Notes: generated from the sequence alone by a model not told the origin. DNA of 64,000 bases from DATGZH01 sp035297265 (GCA_035297265.1 DATGZH010000051.1:41052-105051); one strand, 5' to 3'; positions 22,971-32,151 are shown, counted from the stretch's first letter. Made by a program: numbers and translations.

Positions 22971-24359
22971 TTGGCCGACCACCGCATCGAGTCCGACAGC
23001 ATGGGGGAGATCGAGGTCCCGGCCGACCGCTACTGGGGGGCCCAGACTGCCCGCTCCCTCCACCACTTCCCGATCGGCTCGGACACCATGCCCAACTCGG
23101 TGATCCGGGCCTTCGGCCTGCTGAAGGAGGCCTCGGCGGAGGTCAACCTGGACCTGGGCAAGCTCGACCCGCACAAGGCCGCGCTGATCAAGACGGCGGC
23201 GCACGAAGTGGCGGAAGGCCAGCTCGACGACCACTTCCCGCTCTCGGTCTGGCAGACGGGCAGCGGCACCCAGACCAACATGAACGCCAACGAGGTGATC
23301 AGCAACCGGGCCATCGAACTCGACGGCGGCGTGATGGGGTCCAAGAAGCCGGTGCACCCGAACGACGACGTCAACATGTCCCAGTCGTCGAACGACACGT
23401 TCCCGACGGCCATGCACATCGCCGCGGTGGAAGAGGTCGTCCATCACCTCCTCCCGGCGGTGCGGGCGCTCCGGCATGCCTTCGCCGAGAAAGCGGAGGC
23501 CTTCGCTGGCATCACCAAGATCGGGCGTACCCACCTGATGGACGCGGTGCCCCTCACGCTCGGGCAGGAGTTCTCGGGCTACGTGGCCCAGCTCGACGCA
23601 GGCATCGAACGCATCGAGTTCTCGTTGGGCGGCCTCTACGAGCTGGCCGCCGGGGGGACCGCCGTCGGCACGGGCCTCAACGCCCCCCCCGAGTTCGGGC
23701 CGCGGGTGGCCGCGGCCATCGCCGAGCTCACCGGGCTGCCGTTCGTGACCGCGCCAAACAAGTTCGCGGCGCTCGCCGCCCACGACGCCCTCGTGGCCGC
23801 CAGCGGCGCGGTACGGACGCTCGCCGTCTCGCTGATGAAGATCGCCGACGACCTCCGTTGGCTGGGGTCGGGACCCCGGAGCGGCCTCGGCGAGCTCATC
23901 CTGCCGGCCAACGAACCGGGCTCGTCGATCATGCCGGGCAAGGTCAACCCGACGCAGGCCGAGGCGATGATCATGGTCTGCCTGCAGGTGCTCGGGGCGG
24001 ACGCCACGGTCGCGCTCGCTGGGGCCCGGGGCAACTTCGAGCTCAACGTCAACAAGCCGGTCATGATCTTCAACTTCTTGCACTCGGTGACGCTCCTCGC
24101 CGACAGCTGCACGACGTTCCGGGAGTTCATGGTGGAGGGCCTGGAGCCCGACCGGGAGCAGATCGCCCGCCACCTCGAGAACTCGCTCATGCTCGTCACG
24201 GCGCTCCAGCCGCTCATCGGCTACGACAAGGCGGCCGAGGTGGCCAAGAAGGCCCACGAGGACCGCTCGACGCTGCGGGAGGCGGCCCTCGCCCTCGGCT
24301 ACGTGACGGGCGAGCAGTTCGACCAGGCCGTGCGGCCCGAGGAGATGACCCACCCGTAG
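22971..24359 (+). CDS. fumC: Class II fumarate hydratase
   Basis: 462 residues from TTG 22971, chosen because GGAG lies six bases upstream and the length matches the family (~465). Motifs: SGSGTQTNMNANEV, QSSNDTFPTAMHIA, TKIGRTHLMDAVPLTLGQE and the fumarase/aspartase signature GSSIMPGKVNP, with the mobile-loop catalytic serine. It interconverts fumarate and malate in the TCA cycle and needs no iron-sulphur cluster. It stands alone, followed after about 100 bases by the pterin dehydratase gene. Confidence 0.97.
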   Translation: MADHRIESDSMGEIEVPADRYWGAQTARSLHHFPIGSDTMPNSVIRAFGLLKEASAEVNLDLGKLDPHKAALIKTAAHEVAEGQLDDHFPLSVWQTGSGTQTNMNANEVISNRAIELDGGVMGSKKPVHPNDDVNMSQSSNDTFPTAMHIAAVEEVVHHLLPAVRALRHAFAEKAEAFAGITKIGRTHLMDAVPLTLGQEFSGYVAQLDAGIERIEFSLGGLYELAAGGTAVGTGLNAPPEFGPRVAAAIAELTGLPFVTAPNKFAALAAHDALVAASGAVRTLAVSLMKIADDLRWLGSGPRSGLGELILPANEPGSSIMPGKVNPTQAEAMIMVCLQVLGADATVALAGARGNFELNVNKPVMIFNFLHSVTLLADSCTTFREFMVEGLEPDREQIARHLENSLMLVTALQPLIGYDKAAEVAKKAHEDRSTLREAALALGYVTGEQFDQAVRPEEMTHP

Positions 24360-24458
24360 GCGCTCCGGCCCGGGGGACACAGCCGACGCCGCGGGTACGC
24401 TCGACGACGAGTCGTACGGACGTGTCCCGTCGGCGCGTCCGACCGGGAGGAGGCAGTC

Positions 24459-24755
24459 GTGGCCGAGGTATTGAGTGGCGCGGATGTCGACGCGGCGCTG
24501 GTCGACCGCAAGCTCGGTTGGGAGCGTGAGGACGACGTCCTCGTGAAGGTCGTGCGGCGGCGGGACTTCCGGGGGGCCCTGGCCTTCGTCAACCAGGTGG
24601 GGGACCTCGCCGACGCGGCCGACCACCACCCCGACGTCGACATCCGCTGGAACACGGTGACGCTCCGTCTCAGCACCCACTCGGCCGGCGGCCTGACGGC
24701 GAAGGACCTCGACCTCGCCTCGGCCATCGACGGGCTCGGGACGGGCTCCTCGTAG
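24459..24755 (+). CDS. 4a-hydroxytetrahydrobiopterin dehydratase (PCD/DCoH)
   Basis: 98 residues, the usual size. GTG 24459 follows GGGAGGAGG. ADHHPDVDIRWNTVTLRLSTH is the PCD active-site block with the paired histidines, and GLTAKDLDLASAID closes the fold. The enzyme dehydrates 4a-hydroxytetrahydropterin. No aromatic amino acid hydroxylase is in the window; in many bacteria the protein serves molybdopterin-related or unknown pterin roles, so a recycling role is not certain. Confidence 0.93.
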   Translation: MAEVLSGADVDAALVDRKLGWEREDDVLVKVVRRRDFRGALAFVNQVGDLADAADHHPDVDIRWNTVTLRLSTHSAGGLTAKDLDLASAIDGLGTGSS

Positions 24756-24781
24756 CGCCGCGCCGCTCGGTCGGGGCGGGT

Positions 24782-24787
24782 TAGGGT
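24782..24787 (+). promoter_or_regulatory. TAnnnT box, leaderless start of the DUF2510 membrane protein
   Basis: TAGGGT ends six bases before ATG 24794, without a ribosome binding site. Confidence 0.5.
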
Positions 24788-24793
24788 GGCTGC

Positions 24794-26008
24794 ATGGTGT
24801 GGGGTCACCAGCACGGGCGCCTCATGAGGCGCGCCCTGCTGGTCATGGCCGTGGCCTGTGTGGCCGGGGCGGGGCTGACCCTCGCGGCGCCCGCCTTCAC
24901 CCAGGCCGGGGCGGCGGTCGGCGATCCCACCCTGAGCCACCTCATCCTGAAGAACCCGCTGCCCGGTCTCCAGGAGATCACCCCGCCGAATCTCCGGTCC
25001 GACCTGCAGAACCTGGTCAACAGCACCGGGGCCGACCAGACCGGTGCCAAGGCGGCCATCGGCACCTGGTACGCGCTGCCGAACAAGGTCCTCGAAATCG
25101 TGCTCGTCTCGTTCCAGGGCGGCATACCGGCTGGCGACATCCTGGGCACGGACATCAGCGGCACCGTCGGCATCATCTGCTCCGGCGCCAAGTTGGCGGC
25201 GCCCTCCTCCACCCAACCCGTTCCCGGCGTCAGTCCCTCGGCGATGGGCACCTGCTTCGGATCACTCCCCGCACCACTCGGGGGACAGGCCGTCGTGGCC
25301 GACTGGACGAACGGCAACGTCTTCGGGGCGGTGGTGGGCATCAACCTCACGTCGGCCCAGGTCGTCTCGGCCACCTCGGCCCAGGCCGCGGCGATCCCCG
25401 CCGGCGGGGTGCACGAGGCCGGCAGCTCGAGCAGCTCGAACGCCGGACTGTGGATCGGCATCGGCGTTGGGGCGGTGGTCCTCGCTGGGCTGGTGGTCTT
25501 CTTCGTCGTGAGGGCGCGCCGCCGTCGGCAGACGCCGGCCCCCACCTGGCCCGGCGCCTACGGCTGGCCGGGTGGCGCCTACGGTTCGGCGCCGCCGGAC
25601 GGCAGCTACGGGGCCGCGCCGGCCTTCTACGGGGCGCCGGTCGCGCCCGGTCCCAACGGGGCGCCGGTCGCGACGGGCGCCCCCTACGGTGGGCAGGGCG
25701 CGATGGGCGCCACCTACGGGTCGCCCGTGCCCCAGCAGGCCGGGGCCTGGTCGGCCACGCCAGCGGCCGCTCCTCCGGGCTGGGGCGGGTACACCGAACC
25801 GGGCGCCGTCACCGCCTGGGCCGGCACCCCCATGCCGGCCGGCGGACCGGTCGGGCCAGCGATGTCCGTCCCGGCGGCCACCGCGGCCCCGACGCCCGCG
25901 GGGTGGTACCCGGTCAACGGGCAACCCGACCGCCTGGGCTACTTCGACGGCACCGGCTGGACGGCTTTCCGCCACTGGGACGGCCAGGCCTGGGTCGAGT
26001 CGACCTGA
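24794..26008 (+). CDS. Signal-peptide membrane protein with C-terminal DUF2510 domain
   Basis: 404 residues. A signal peptide (LLVMAVACVAGAGLTLAAPAF) precedes an extracellular domain of about 180 residues containing one Cys pair (IICSGAK... MGTCFGS). One membrane helix (IGVGAVVLAGLVVFFVV, about residue 225-245) and an RARRRR stop-transfer follow. The cytoplasmic tail is Gly/Pro/Tyr-rich with repeated YGxxP units, and ends in a DUF2510-like Trp motif (AGWYPVNGQPDRLGYFDGTG, then W..FRHWDGQAW). DUF2510 is usually attached to actinobacterial membrane proteins; its role is unknown. Biological function of this protein not known. Confidence 0.8.
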   Translation: MVWGHQHGRLMRRALLVMAVACVAGAGLTLAAPAFTQAGAAVGDPTLSHLILKNPLPGLQEITPPNLRSDLQNLVNSTGADQTGAKAAIGTWYALPNKVLEIVLVSFQGGIPAGDILGTDISGTVGIICSGAKLAAPSSTQPVPGVSPSAMGTCFGSLPAPLGGQAVVADWTNGNVFGAVVGINLTSAQVVSATSAQAAAIPAGGVHEAGSSSSSNAGLWIGIGVGAVVLAGLVVFFVVRARRRRQTPAPTWPGAYGWPGGAYGSAPPDGSYGAAPAFYGAPVAPGPNGAPVATGAPYGGQGAMGATYGSPVPQQAGAWSATPAAAPPGWGGYTEPGAVTAWAGTPMPAGGPVGPAMSVPAATAAPTPAGWYPVNGQPDRLGYFDGTGWTAFRHWDGQAWVEST

Positions 26009-26028
26009 CGGGCGGCCCGAGGGGCCGC

Positions 26029-26034
26029 TACGTT
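26029..26034 (+). promoter_or_regulatory. TAnnnT box, leaderless start of the GH5 gene
   Basis: TACGTT ends seven bases before GTG 26042; no ribosome binding site. Confidence 0.5.
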
Positions 26035-26041
26035 CCGCCGG

Positions 26042-27682
26042 GTGCGGGCAGGCCGGATCGTCGTCGCCGGTCTGCTGCTCGGTGGGCTCCTCGCCGGAGG
26101 GCTGATCGCCGCCCTCGTCACCGCCGCCGCCCCCGGGCCCTCCGCCACCTCGGCGTCGGAGCTGACCGGCTGGCTCAGCGGGCCGACCGGCCCCTACCTG
26201 ACCGACGAGCACGGACGGGTGGTCTTCCTCCGCGGGGTGAACGCCGTCTACAAGTACGCGCCCTTCGAGCTCTACCCGGCATCCGGCCAGCCGTACAACC
26301 TCAGCGCCAAGGACGCGGCGGAGATGTCACGGCTCGGCTTCAACGTCGTGCGGCTCGGCATCATCTGGCAGGGGCTCGAGCCGGGTACCGCCGGCCCGAA
26401 CGACCCGGCCATCTGTGACCGAGGGCCGGCGGTCGACCCCCGGCAGTTCAACGCGGCGATCGCCGACGCCTACCTCGACCGGGTGGCCAAGACGGTGGCG
26501 GTGCTCGCCCGCTACCACATCTACACGCTGCTCGACATGCACGAGGACATCTACAGCAGCGTGTTCGGCGGCGAGGGGGCACCGCCCTGGGCCGTCTGTA
26601 CGAACGGACTTCCGATCCGCCACCTGCCGGGGCGCTGGTCGAACACCTATGCCGACCCGGCGCTCGACGCCGCGACCGTGAACTTCTGGACGAACGATGT
26701 CCGTGGCGACCTCCAGGGCCAGCTCGACCGGGTCTGGAAGCTCGTGGCCGAGAAGTTCAAGGACGACTCGTGGGTGGTCGGTTATGACCTCATCAACGAG
26801 CCGTTCTCCCGCAGCGTCATCAAGGTGAACGAGCGCGAGGTCGCCCGGCGGCTCGAGTGCTTCTACACCGGTCGGGCCCGACCCGGTCGCGATGCCCTCG
26901 ACGGGAGCCTCCTCCGCTGCCCGCACCGCGACCCGCTCGAAGGGGTCATCCCCACGATCCGCTCGGTCGACCCTCGCCACCTCATCTTCTTCGAGCCCGA
27001 CATCTTCAGCTCCCACAACCTGCCGAACGATCTCGGGCCGATGAACTACCACGGCCTCGTCTTCAACTTCCACGTCTACTGCGGCTACCGCAGCCCGGTG
27101 ACCGGCGACCCGACGAACCTCACGGCCTGCGTCGACCAGGAACTGCGTACGATGCAGCGGCGGCGGGCCGAGCGCCCGGGCCTCGCCACCCCGGCCCAGC
27201 CGGCCGGCCCGCCGTGGTTCATGAGCGAGTTCGGCGCCACCCAGAGCGTGCCGCTGCTCCTGCGGCTGACCGACCTCGGCGACGAGATGCAGCTGGGCTG
27301 GACCTACTGGGCCTGGCAGTACTACGACGACCCGACGGGCAGCGCCCACGAGGCACTGGTCGGCCCCACCGGGGCCCTCGAGGCGACGGCGCTCGTCCTC
27401 TCCCGGGCCTACCCGCAGGCCGTGGCGGGCATCCCGCTCTCCTTCGACTACAGCCCGACGACCGCCACGTTCCACCTGGTCTACGAGGCCGACCCGGCCA
27501 TCAGCAGCCCGACGGTGGTCTACGTCCCGGTGGGCGTCCACTACCCGCGCGGCTACTGCGCGACGGCGGCCGGGGCGACGATCGTGTCGGCGCCGAACGC
27601 CACCCACCTGCTCGTGACGGGCGGCCACGGGGTGGTCGCCGTCACCGTCAAGCAGTCCGGCTGCCAGAACCTCGACGGCTGA
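26042..27682 (+). CDS. Exported glycoside hydrolase family 5, endoglycoceramidase-like
   Basis: 546 residues with an N-terminal signal or anchor (IVVAGLLLGGLLAGGLIAAL). GRVVFLRGVNAVYKYAPFEL and SRLGFNVVRLGIIWQGLEPG open a GH5 TIM barrel. LLDMHEDIYSSVFGGEGAP is the family-typical strand with HED. GYDLINEP gives the acid/base Glu253, and FMSEFGATQS the nucleophile Glu396. The pattern resembles endoglycoceramidases and related glycolipid-cleaving GH5 enzymes more than cellulases. A C-terminal beta domain follows the barrel (from about residue 450), as in those enzymes. It acts outside the membrane; natural substrate unknown. The stop lies nine bases from the convergent phosphatase gene. Confidence 0.88.
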   Translation: MRAGRIVVAGLLLGGLLAGGLIAALVTAAAPGPSATSASELTGWLSGPTGPYLTDEHGRVVFLRGVNAVYKYAPFELYPASGQPYNLSAKDAAEMSRLGFNVVRLGIIWQGLEPGTAGPNDPAICDRGPAVDPRQFNAAIADAYLDRVAKTVAVLARYHIYTLLDMHEDIYSSVFGGEGAPPWAVCTNGLPIRHLPGRWSNTYADPALDAATVNFWTNDVRGDLQGQLDRVWKLVAEKFKDDSWVVGYDLINEPFSRSVIKVNEREVARRLECFYTGRARPGRDALDGSLLRCPHRDPLEGVIPTIRSVDPRHLIFFEPDIFSSHNLPNDLGPMNYHGLVFNFHVYCGYRSPVTGDPTNLTACVDQELRTMQRRRAERPGLATPAQPAGPPWFMSEFGATQSVPLLLRLTDLGDEMQLGWTYWAWQYYDDPTGSAHEALVGPTGALEATALVLSRAYPQAVAGIPLSFDYSPTTATFHLVYEADPAISSPTVVYVPVGVHYPRGYCATAAGATIVSAPNATHLLVTGGHGVVAVTVKQSGCQNLDG

Positions 27683-27691
27683 GGGCCTCGT

Positions 27692-28471
27692 TCAGTCGAG
27701 GAGGTGCCGGCGGAGGCCGGCCACCACGTCGGGGCCGGCGCCGGCTGCCGCCGCGTAGGCCTCGATCGAGCCGTGCCGGTCGCGCAGCACGGCGAGCAGC
27801 TGCTCGATGTTGGCCGGCGCGAGCGAGAACATCTCGTCGGCCTGCTCGATCATCTCGCGCCCCTCGGGATAACGGGCGATCAGCTTGGTCCGCAGCTGTG
27901 ACATGGCCTCGGCGCTGAGCATGTAGTCGGCCACGATGACCTCGTCGTGGACACCGAGGAGGGCGAGCAGGACCGCCACGAGAACGCCCGTGCGGTCCTT
28001 GCCCGCCGTGCAGTGGACGATGACCGGGTGGGTCTCCCTCGAGGCCACGATGGAGAGGACCCGGCCGATCTGCGGCGCCGCGTCCCGAGCGATCTCCTGG
28101 TACTGGGTGGCGAGGATCCCGGGGGTCATCTTGAACGTCTCGGGGTCCGGGAGCTCGTCGAGGAACGGCAGATGGTGGTAGCCGACGGGGATCTCGTCGA
28201 CCGGGAAGCGCCCGGCCTCGTACTCGACGGTCGTCCGCAGGTCGATGACCGTGGCCACCCCGAGCTCGCGGATGATGCCGCGGTCGCGCTCGGTGAGCGA
28301 CGAGAGCCCGTCGGCCCGGAAGAGCGTCCGCCAGCGCACGTGGCGGCCGTCGGCCGCCGGGTAGCCGCCGAGGTCGCGGAAGTTGACTGCGCCCTCCAGC
28401 CCGACGTGGCGGTCGGGGTGACGCACCACGTCCTCGGGACCGCTCGTCGTGGTCACCGGCTCGGCTGCCAT
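27692..28471 (-). CDS. Tyrosine phosphatase family protein (PF13350 type)
   Basis: 259 residues. VNFRDLGGYPAADGRHVRWRTLFRAD opens the fold; the P-loop VHCTAGKDRTGV gives the CX5R motif with Cys154 and Arg160. This matches the bacterial tyrosine/lipid phosphatases related to MptpB, which act on phosphotyrosine or phosphoinositides. No signal peptide is visible, so it is probably cytoplasmic. A TACAGT box nine bases before the ATG suggests a leaderless promoter of its own, separate from pspAB upstream. Confidence 0.9.
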   Translation of the reverse strand: MAAEPVTTTSGPEDVVRHPDRHVGLEGAVNFRDLGGYPAADGRHVRWRTLFRADGLSSLTERDRGIIRELGVATVIDLRTTVEYEAGRFPVDEIPVGYHHLPFLDELPDPETFKMTPGILATQYQEIARDAAPQIGRVLSIVASRETHPVIVHCTAGKDRTGVLVAVLLALLGVHDEVIVADYMLSAEAMSQLRTKLIARYPEGREMIEQADEMFSLAPANIEQLLAVLRDRHGSIEAYAAAAGAGPDVVAGLRRHLLD

Positions 28472-28480
28472 CTCTCGGTC

Positions 28481-28486
28481 ACTGTA
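28481..28486 (-). promoter_or_regulatory. TAnnnT box upstream of the tyrosine phosphatase
   Basis: TACAGT on the minus strand ends nine bases before ATG 28471, with no ribosome binding site between. Confidence 0.5.
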
Positions 28487-28546
28487 CCGAGGGGGTCGTT
28501 CGACATGGAGGTGAACGGTCGGTGACGGTTGGCCGGCGGACGACGG

Positions 28547-29236
28547 TTAGCGGACGGGGAGGTCCCACAGCGGGAACCAGCGGGTGAGATCGGTCTCGAC
28601 CGGGAGGTCCACGCCGAGGATGCCGCGCACCCGCAGCTCGTACTCGGTGTCGCGCTGCTGCTTGCCGCTCGGGGCGAAGGGGTAGAAGGTGCCCCGCTTG
28701 TAGAGGTAGACGAGGTAAATGGGGCGGACGTCGCTGCCGGCGTCGGCGGCGGGGTTGAAGCCGAAGACCGAGCAGAGGAGCTGGGGCCCCCAGCCGGCCT
28801 CGGTGAGCGTCGTGTTCACGAGGTGGACCCGGGTGACGAGATCGTCGATCTGGTCGTCCTCGAGGAGGAGCCAACGGTAGCCGTACTCGTCCTCGGCCTG
28901 GGTGAGCTCGCCGACCGAGGTGGGGGTTGAGGGCGCGGGCGAGGGCGTGCTCTCGGTCGCCGGGTCCGCCGTCGCGCTCCCGACCGTCGACGTGGCGTCA
29001 CCGGCCGCGTCGAACTCGTGGCCGGTGTCGTCGATCTCGAGCAGCTGGGAGATCTCGCGCTGGAGGTCGGCCACGCCCTGGCCGGCGGGGGGCTTCCAGC
29101 AGACCCCGGCGTGACCCGAGCTCACGAGGCCGGCCGCGGTCTGCAGGGTCACCGCCGCCGAGGGCAGGGCGAAGAGGGCGTCGAGGTTGGCCCGGACGGG
29201 CTTGGTCCGGCCGAGCAGCGAATCGAGGAGGCCCAC
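28547..29236 (-). CDS. pspAB: PspA-associated protein PspAB
   Basis: 229 residues. MGLLDSLLGRTKPVRANLDALF, TLQTAAGLVSSGHAGVCWKP and the C-terminal RTFYPF-like GTFYPFAPSGKQQRDTEYEL with LTRWFPLWDLPVR match the actinobacterial PspAB family, known from envelope-stress loci with pspA and htpX. A Ser/Thr/Pro-rich insert (about residues 80-105) interrupts an otherwise standard sequence. GTG 29236 lies 23 bases after the htpX stop, so pspA-htpX-pspAB form one operon. Molecular function not established. Confidence 0.85.
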   Translation of the reverse strand: MGLLDSLLGRTKPVRANLDALFALPSAAVTLQTAAGLVSSGHAGVCWKPPAGQGVADLQREISQLLEIDDTGHEFDAAGDATSTVGSATADPATESTPSPAPSTPTSVGELTQAEDEYGYRWLLLEDDQIDDLVTRVHLVNTTLTEAGWGPQLLCSVFGFNPAADAGSDVRPIYLVYLYKRGTFYPFAPSGKQQRDTEYELRVRGILGVDLPVETDLTRWFPLWDLPVR

Positions 29237-29259
29237 CGCCGACGTCGCCCGGACGCTGG

Positions 29260-30210
29260 TCAGATGCTCGGCTGGCCGAGCTGCGCCTCGAGCTCCGAGA
29301 GCTGGGCCAAGCGGCGCTCCAGGCTCGGGTGGGTGGAGAACAGGGCGGCCAGTGAGAACGGCTGGCGGCCGTCGGGGCCCGGCGCCTGGGAGATGGCCGG
29401 CGTGAAGAAGAAGGCGTTGAAGGCCTCGGCCTGGCGCAGGTCCCGCGTCGGTATCCGGCTGATCTCACCGGTGATCTTCACGAGGGCCGAGGCGAGCAGC
29501 GACGGCCGCCCGATCAGGATGGCTCCGGAGCGGTCCGCCGCCAGCTCCCGGTAGCGGGAGAGCGCCCGGGTCAGGAGGAAGCTGATGACGTAGACCACGA
29601 CCGACACGAGCAGGATGAACATCTCGATGATGAACAGCTGCTGGCCGCTCTGGTTGTTGCCCCGGCCGCCGCCCCCGAAGAGCCCGGCGTAGAACATGGC
29701 CCGGGTGGCGATCCCGGCGGCCACGCCGAGCGTCGAGGCGATCGTCATGATCGCCACGTCGCGGTGGGCGACGTGGGAGAGCTCGTGGGCGAGGACCGCC
29801 TCGATCTCGGGCTCGTCGAGCCGGCGAAGGAGGCCGCTCGTGGCGCAGACGACGGCGGCCTTCGGGCTGCGCCCGGTGGCGAAGGCGTTCGGGATGTCGG
29901 TGTCGGCGATGGCCACCCTGGGCTTGGGCATGTCGGCCAAGGCGCAGAGCCGGTCGATGGCCCCGTGCAGCTCGGGGGCCTGCTCGGGCGTGACGATCTG
30001 GCCGTGCATGCCCCACAGGGCGAGCTTGTCGGAGAACCAGTACTGGGCGAACATCAGCCCGCCGGCGATCACGAGCACGAAGTAGAACTTCACGCCCACG
30101 GCGATCAGGAGCGCGATCACCGCCCCGTATAGGAGGACCAGCAACAGGCCGGTGAAGAAGATCCTCCTCGTGAGGCCCCCGTCCTTCGGCAGGTTCTTGG
30201 CGATGGGCAT
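29260..30210 (-). CDS. htpX: Zinc metalloprotease HtpX
   Basis: 316 residues. Two N-terminal membrane helices (FFTGLLLVLLYGAVIALLIAV and VLVIAGGLMFAQYWF), then VAIADTDIPNAFATGRSPK and the metal site LAHELSHVAHRDVAIMTI (HExxH, about residue 143), with further helices afterwards. HtpX is an M48B membrane protease that degrades misfolded membrane proteins. The ATG directly abuts the pspA stop (TAG at 30211-30213), with a GGAGGGAG sequence inside the pspA end as ribosome binding site, so translation is coupled to pspA. Confidence 0.95.
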   Translation of the reverse strand: MPIAKNLPKDGGLTRRIFFTGLLLVLLYGAVIALLIAVGVKFYFVLVIAGGLMFAQYWFSDKLALWGMHGQIVTPEQAPELHGAIDRLCALADMPKPRVAIADTDIPNAFATGRSPKAAVVCATSGLLRRLDEPEIEAVLAHELSHVAHRDVAIMTIASTLGVAAGIATRAMFYAGLFGGGGRGNNQSGQQLFIIEMFILLVSVVVYVISFLLTRALSRYRELAADRSGAILIGRPSLLASALVKITGEISRIPTRDLRQAEAFNAFFFTPAISQAPGPDGRQPFSLAALFSTHPSLERRLAQLSELEAQLGQPSI

Positions 30211-31149
30211 CTAGGTGGTGCTCCCTCCTTCGGCCCCCTCGCTGCCGGCGGCGGCCAGGCCCTGGGCGGGCGCGGCGTCGGCCGGCGTGGATGCAGATGG
30301 TGCAGCGGTCGGCGCGGGTGCCGGCGCCGCGGCCCCGTCCGGAACGGTCGGCGGGGCCGCCGGGGCCTCGGCCGCCGCCGTCGGCTCGACCACCTGGGCC
30401 TCGACTGCGCCGTCCTCGTCGGCTGCTGGCAGGGCGCCGGCCGGTGCGCTGGTGGCCAGCTCGGCCTTCATGGCCTCCAGTTCGTTCTCGACCTCCGAAC
30501 CGGCAGAGAGCTTGTCCAGCTGGGCCTGGATGTCGTCGACCGGCTGGTTGAGGTCGGTGAGGGCCCCGGAGGCCAGGAGCTCGTCGATGGCCCCGGCCCG
30601 GGCCTGCATGCTGGCGATCTTGTCCTGGGCCCGCTGCATGGCGGCGCCGGCGTCGCGGGTCGAGTTCGAGATGCCCGAGACCGCTTCGCCCACCTTGGTC
30701 TGGGCCTCGGCCGCCGTGTAGCTGGCCTTGAGCGTCTCTTTCCTCGTCCGGAACTGCTCGATCTGGGTCTGGAGGCGCTGGGAGGTCTCGACGAGGCGCT
30801 GCTCCTGCTCGACCACCTGGTCGTGCTGGGTCTTCAAGTCGGTCAGCTGCTCGCCGAGGGCGGCCCGGCGGGAGAGGGCCTCACGGGCCAGATCCTCGTT
30901 GCCCTGGGCCAGGGCCGCCTTGGCCTGCTGCTGGAGCTTGTCGGCCTGCTTCTGGAGCTGGGCCGCCTGGAGCTCGATGCGCTTCCGGGCGGTGGCCACG
31001 TCGGCCACGCTCCGCCGGACCTTCTGGAGGCTGTCGAGCTGCTTCTCGTACGAGAGGTCCAGCGTCTCGCGCGGATCCTCCGCCCGGTCCAGCACCTTGT
31101 TCGTCTTGGCCTGGAAGATGGCGGCGATCCGCTTGAACGTGCCGGCCAC
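30211..31149 (-). CDS. pspA: Phage shock protein A homologue (PspA/IM30)
   Basis: 312 residues; GTG 31149 follows AAGGAGG at eight bases. FKRIAAIFQAKTNKVLDRAEDPRETLDLSYEKQLDSL is the N-terminal amphipathic start of PspA, followed by long Ala/Gln/Arg coiled coils to about residue 215. The protein coats and stabilises damaged membranes. A C-terminal extension of about 75 residues is almost entirely Ala, Pro, Thr and Glu and is atypical; E. coli PspA ends near residue 222. First gene of the pspA-htpX-pspAB operon. PspAA is not present beside it. Confidence 0.93.
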   Translation of the reverse strand: MAGTFKRIAAIFQAKTNKVLDRAEDPRETLDLSYEKQLDSLQKVRRSVADVATARKRIELQAAQLQKQADKLQQQAKAALAQGNEDLAREALSRRAALGEQLTDLKTQHDQVVEQEQRLVETSQRLQTQIEQFRTRKETLKASYTAAEAQTKVGEAVSGISNSTRDAGAAMQRAQDKIASMQARAGAIDELLASGALTDLNQPVDDIQAQLDKLSAGSEVENELEAMKAELATSAPAGALPAADEDGAVEAQVVEPTAAAEAPAAPPTVPDGAAAPAPAPTAAPSASTPADAAPAQGLAAAGSEGAEGGSTT

Positions 31150-31250
31150 TGCTCTGCCCTCCTTGCGGCGGGACCTCCCGCCTTCCTCTGGAGCTTCTTT
31201 TCGAGCATAAGGCCCGGCGGGGGGCCGCGGGGCACGGCCGGCCGGCCCGG

Positions 31251-31256
31251 TAGCCT
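31251..31256 (+). promoter_or_regulatory. TAnnnT box, leaderless start of mca
   Basis: TAGCCT ends seven bases before GTG 31264, without a ribosome binding site. Confidence 0.5.
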
Positions 31257-31263
31257 CGGGCTG

Positions 31264-32142
31264 GTGCCCGACGCCCGCCGCCTGCTCACCGTCCACGCCC
31301 ACCCCGACGACGAGGCGTCGAAGGGGGCCGGCACCGTGGCCCGCTACCACGCCGAAGGCGTGCACACCGTCCTCGTCTGCTGCACCGGCGGGGAGGAGGG
31401 CGACATCTTGAACCCGGCCATGGACACGCCCGAGGTGCGGGAGCGGCTCCACGAGGTCCGGATGGGCGAGCTCGAGCGCTCGGCCGAGATCATCGGCTAC
31501 GACGAGGTGGTGCTCCTCGGCTACCGGGACTCGGGGATGCCGGGCACGCCGGCCAACGAGCGCCCGGAGTCCTTCGCCCAGGCCCCCCTGGAGGAGGCCG
31601 TGGGCCGGCTGGTGGGGGTGGTGCGCCGGGTGCGCCCCCAGGTCATGGTGACCTACCCCGACGAGCAGCACGAGTACCCGCACCCGGACCACCTGCGGGT
31701 CCACGAGATCAGCATGGCCGCCTTCGAGGCGGCCGGCGACCCCGACCGTTACCCCGAGACCGGCCCGGCCTTCGCCCCCGACAAGCTCTATTACACGGTG
31801 TGGCCGAGGAAGCGCATGCTCGCCGTGCACGAGAAGTTCCTCGAGCTCGGCCTGGAGTCGCCGTTCAGCGAGGAGTGGCTGGCCCGGCTCAACCGGGCCC
31901 AAGACCCCTTCACCACCTCCATCGACATCACCGGCTTCGGCGACGTGCGGGCCAACGCCCTGAAGGCCCACGCCACCCAGGTCGACCCCACCTCGCGCTG
32001 GTGGTTCGGGCTGCCCCCCGAGGTGGAGCGGTCCATCCACCCCTACGACGACTACTGGCTGGCCCGGAGCAGGGTGAGTCCGCTCGATGTGGAGGAGGAC
32101 GACCTCTTCAGCGGGGTGGCCGTGGCCGCCGCCCGTTCCTGA
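31264..32142 (+). CDS. mca: Mycothiol S-conjugate amidase
   Basis: 292 residues. HAHPDDE (residues 11-17) and the second His motif YPHPDHLRVHE are the zinc ligands of the PIG-L/LmbE deacetylase family. VCCTGGEEGDILNPAMD, GYRDSGMPGTPAN and the length of ~290 favour Mca over MshB. The enzyme cleaves mycothiol conjugates of toxins, releasing mercapturates, so the organism makes mycothiol. It starts 114 bases from the divergent pspA, placing two stress functions back to back. Confidence 0.93.
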   Translation: MPDARRLLTVHAHPDDEASKGAGTVARYHAEGVHTVLVCCTGGEEGDILNPAMDTPEVRERLHEVRMGELERSAEIIGYDEVVLLGYRDSGMPGTPANERPESFAQAPLEEAVGRLVGVVRRVRPQVMVTYPDEQHEYPHPDHLRVHEISMAAFEAAGDPDRYPETGPAFAPDKLYYTVWPRKRMLAVHEKFLELGLESPFSEEWLARLNRAQDPFTTSIDITGFGDVRANALKAHATQVDPTSRWWFGLPPEVERSIHPYDDYWLARSRVSPLDVEEDDLFSGVAVAAARS

Positions 32143-32151
32143 CCCGACCGC

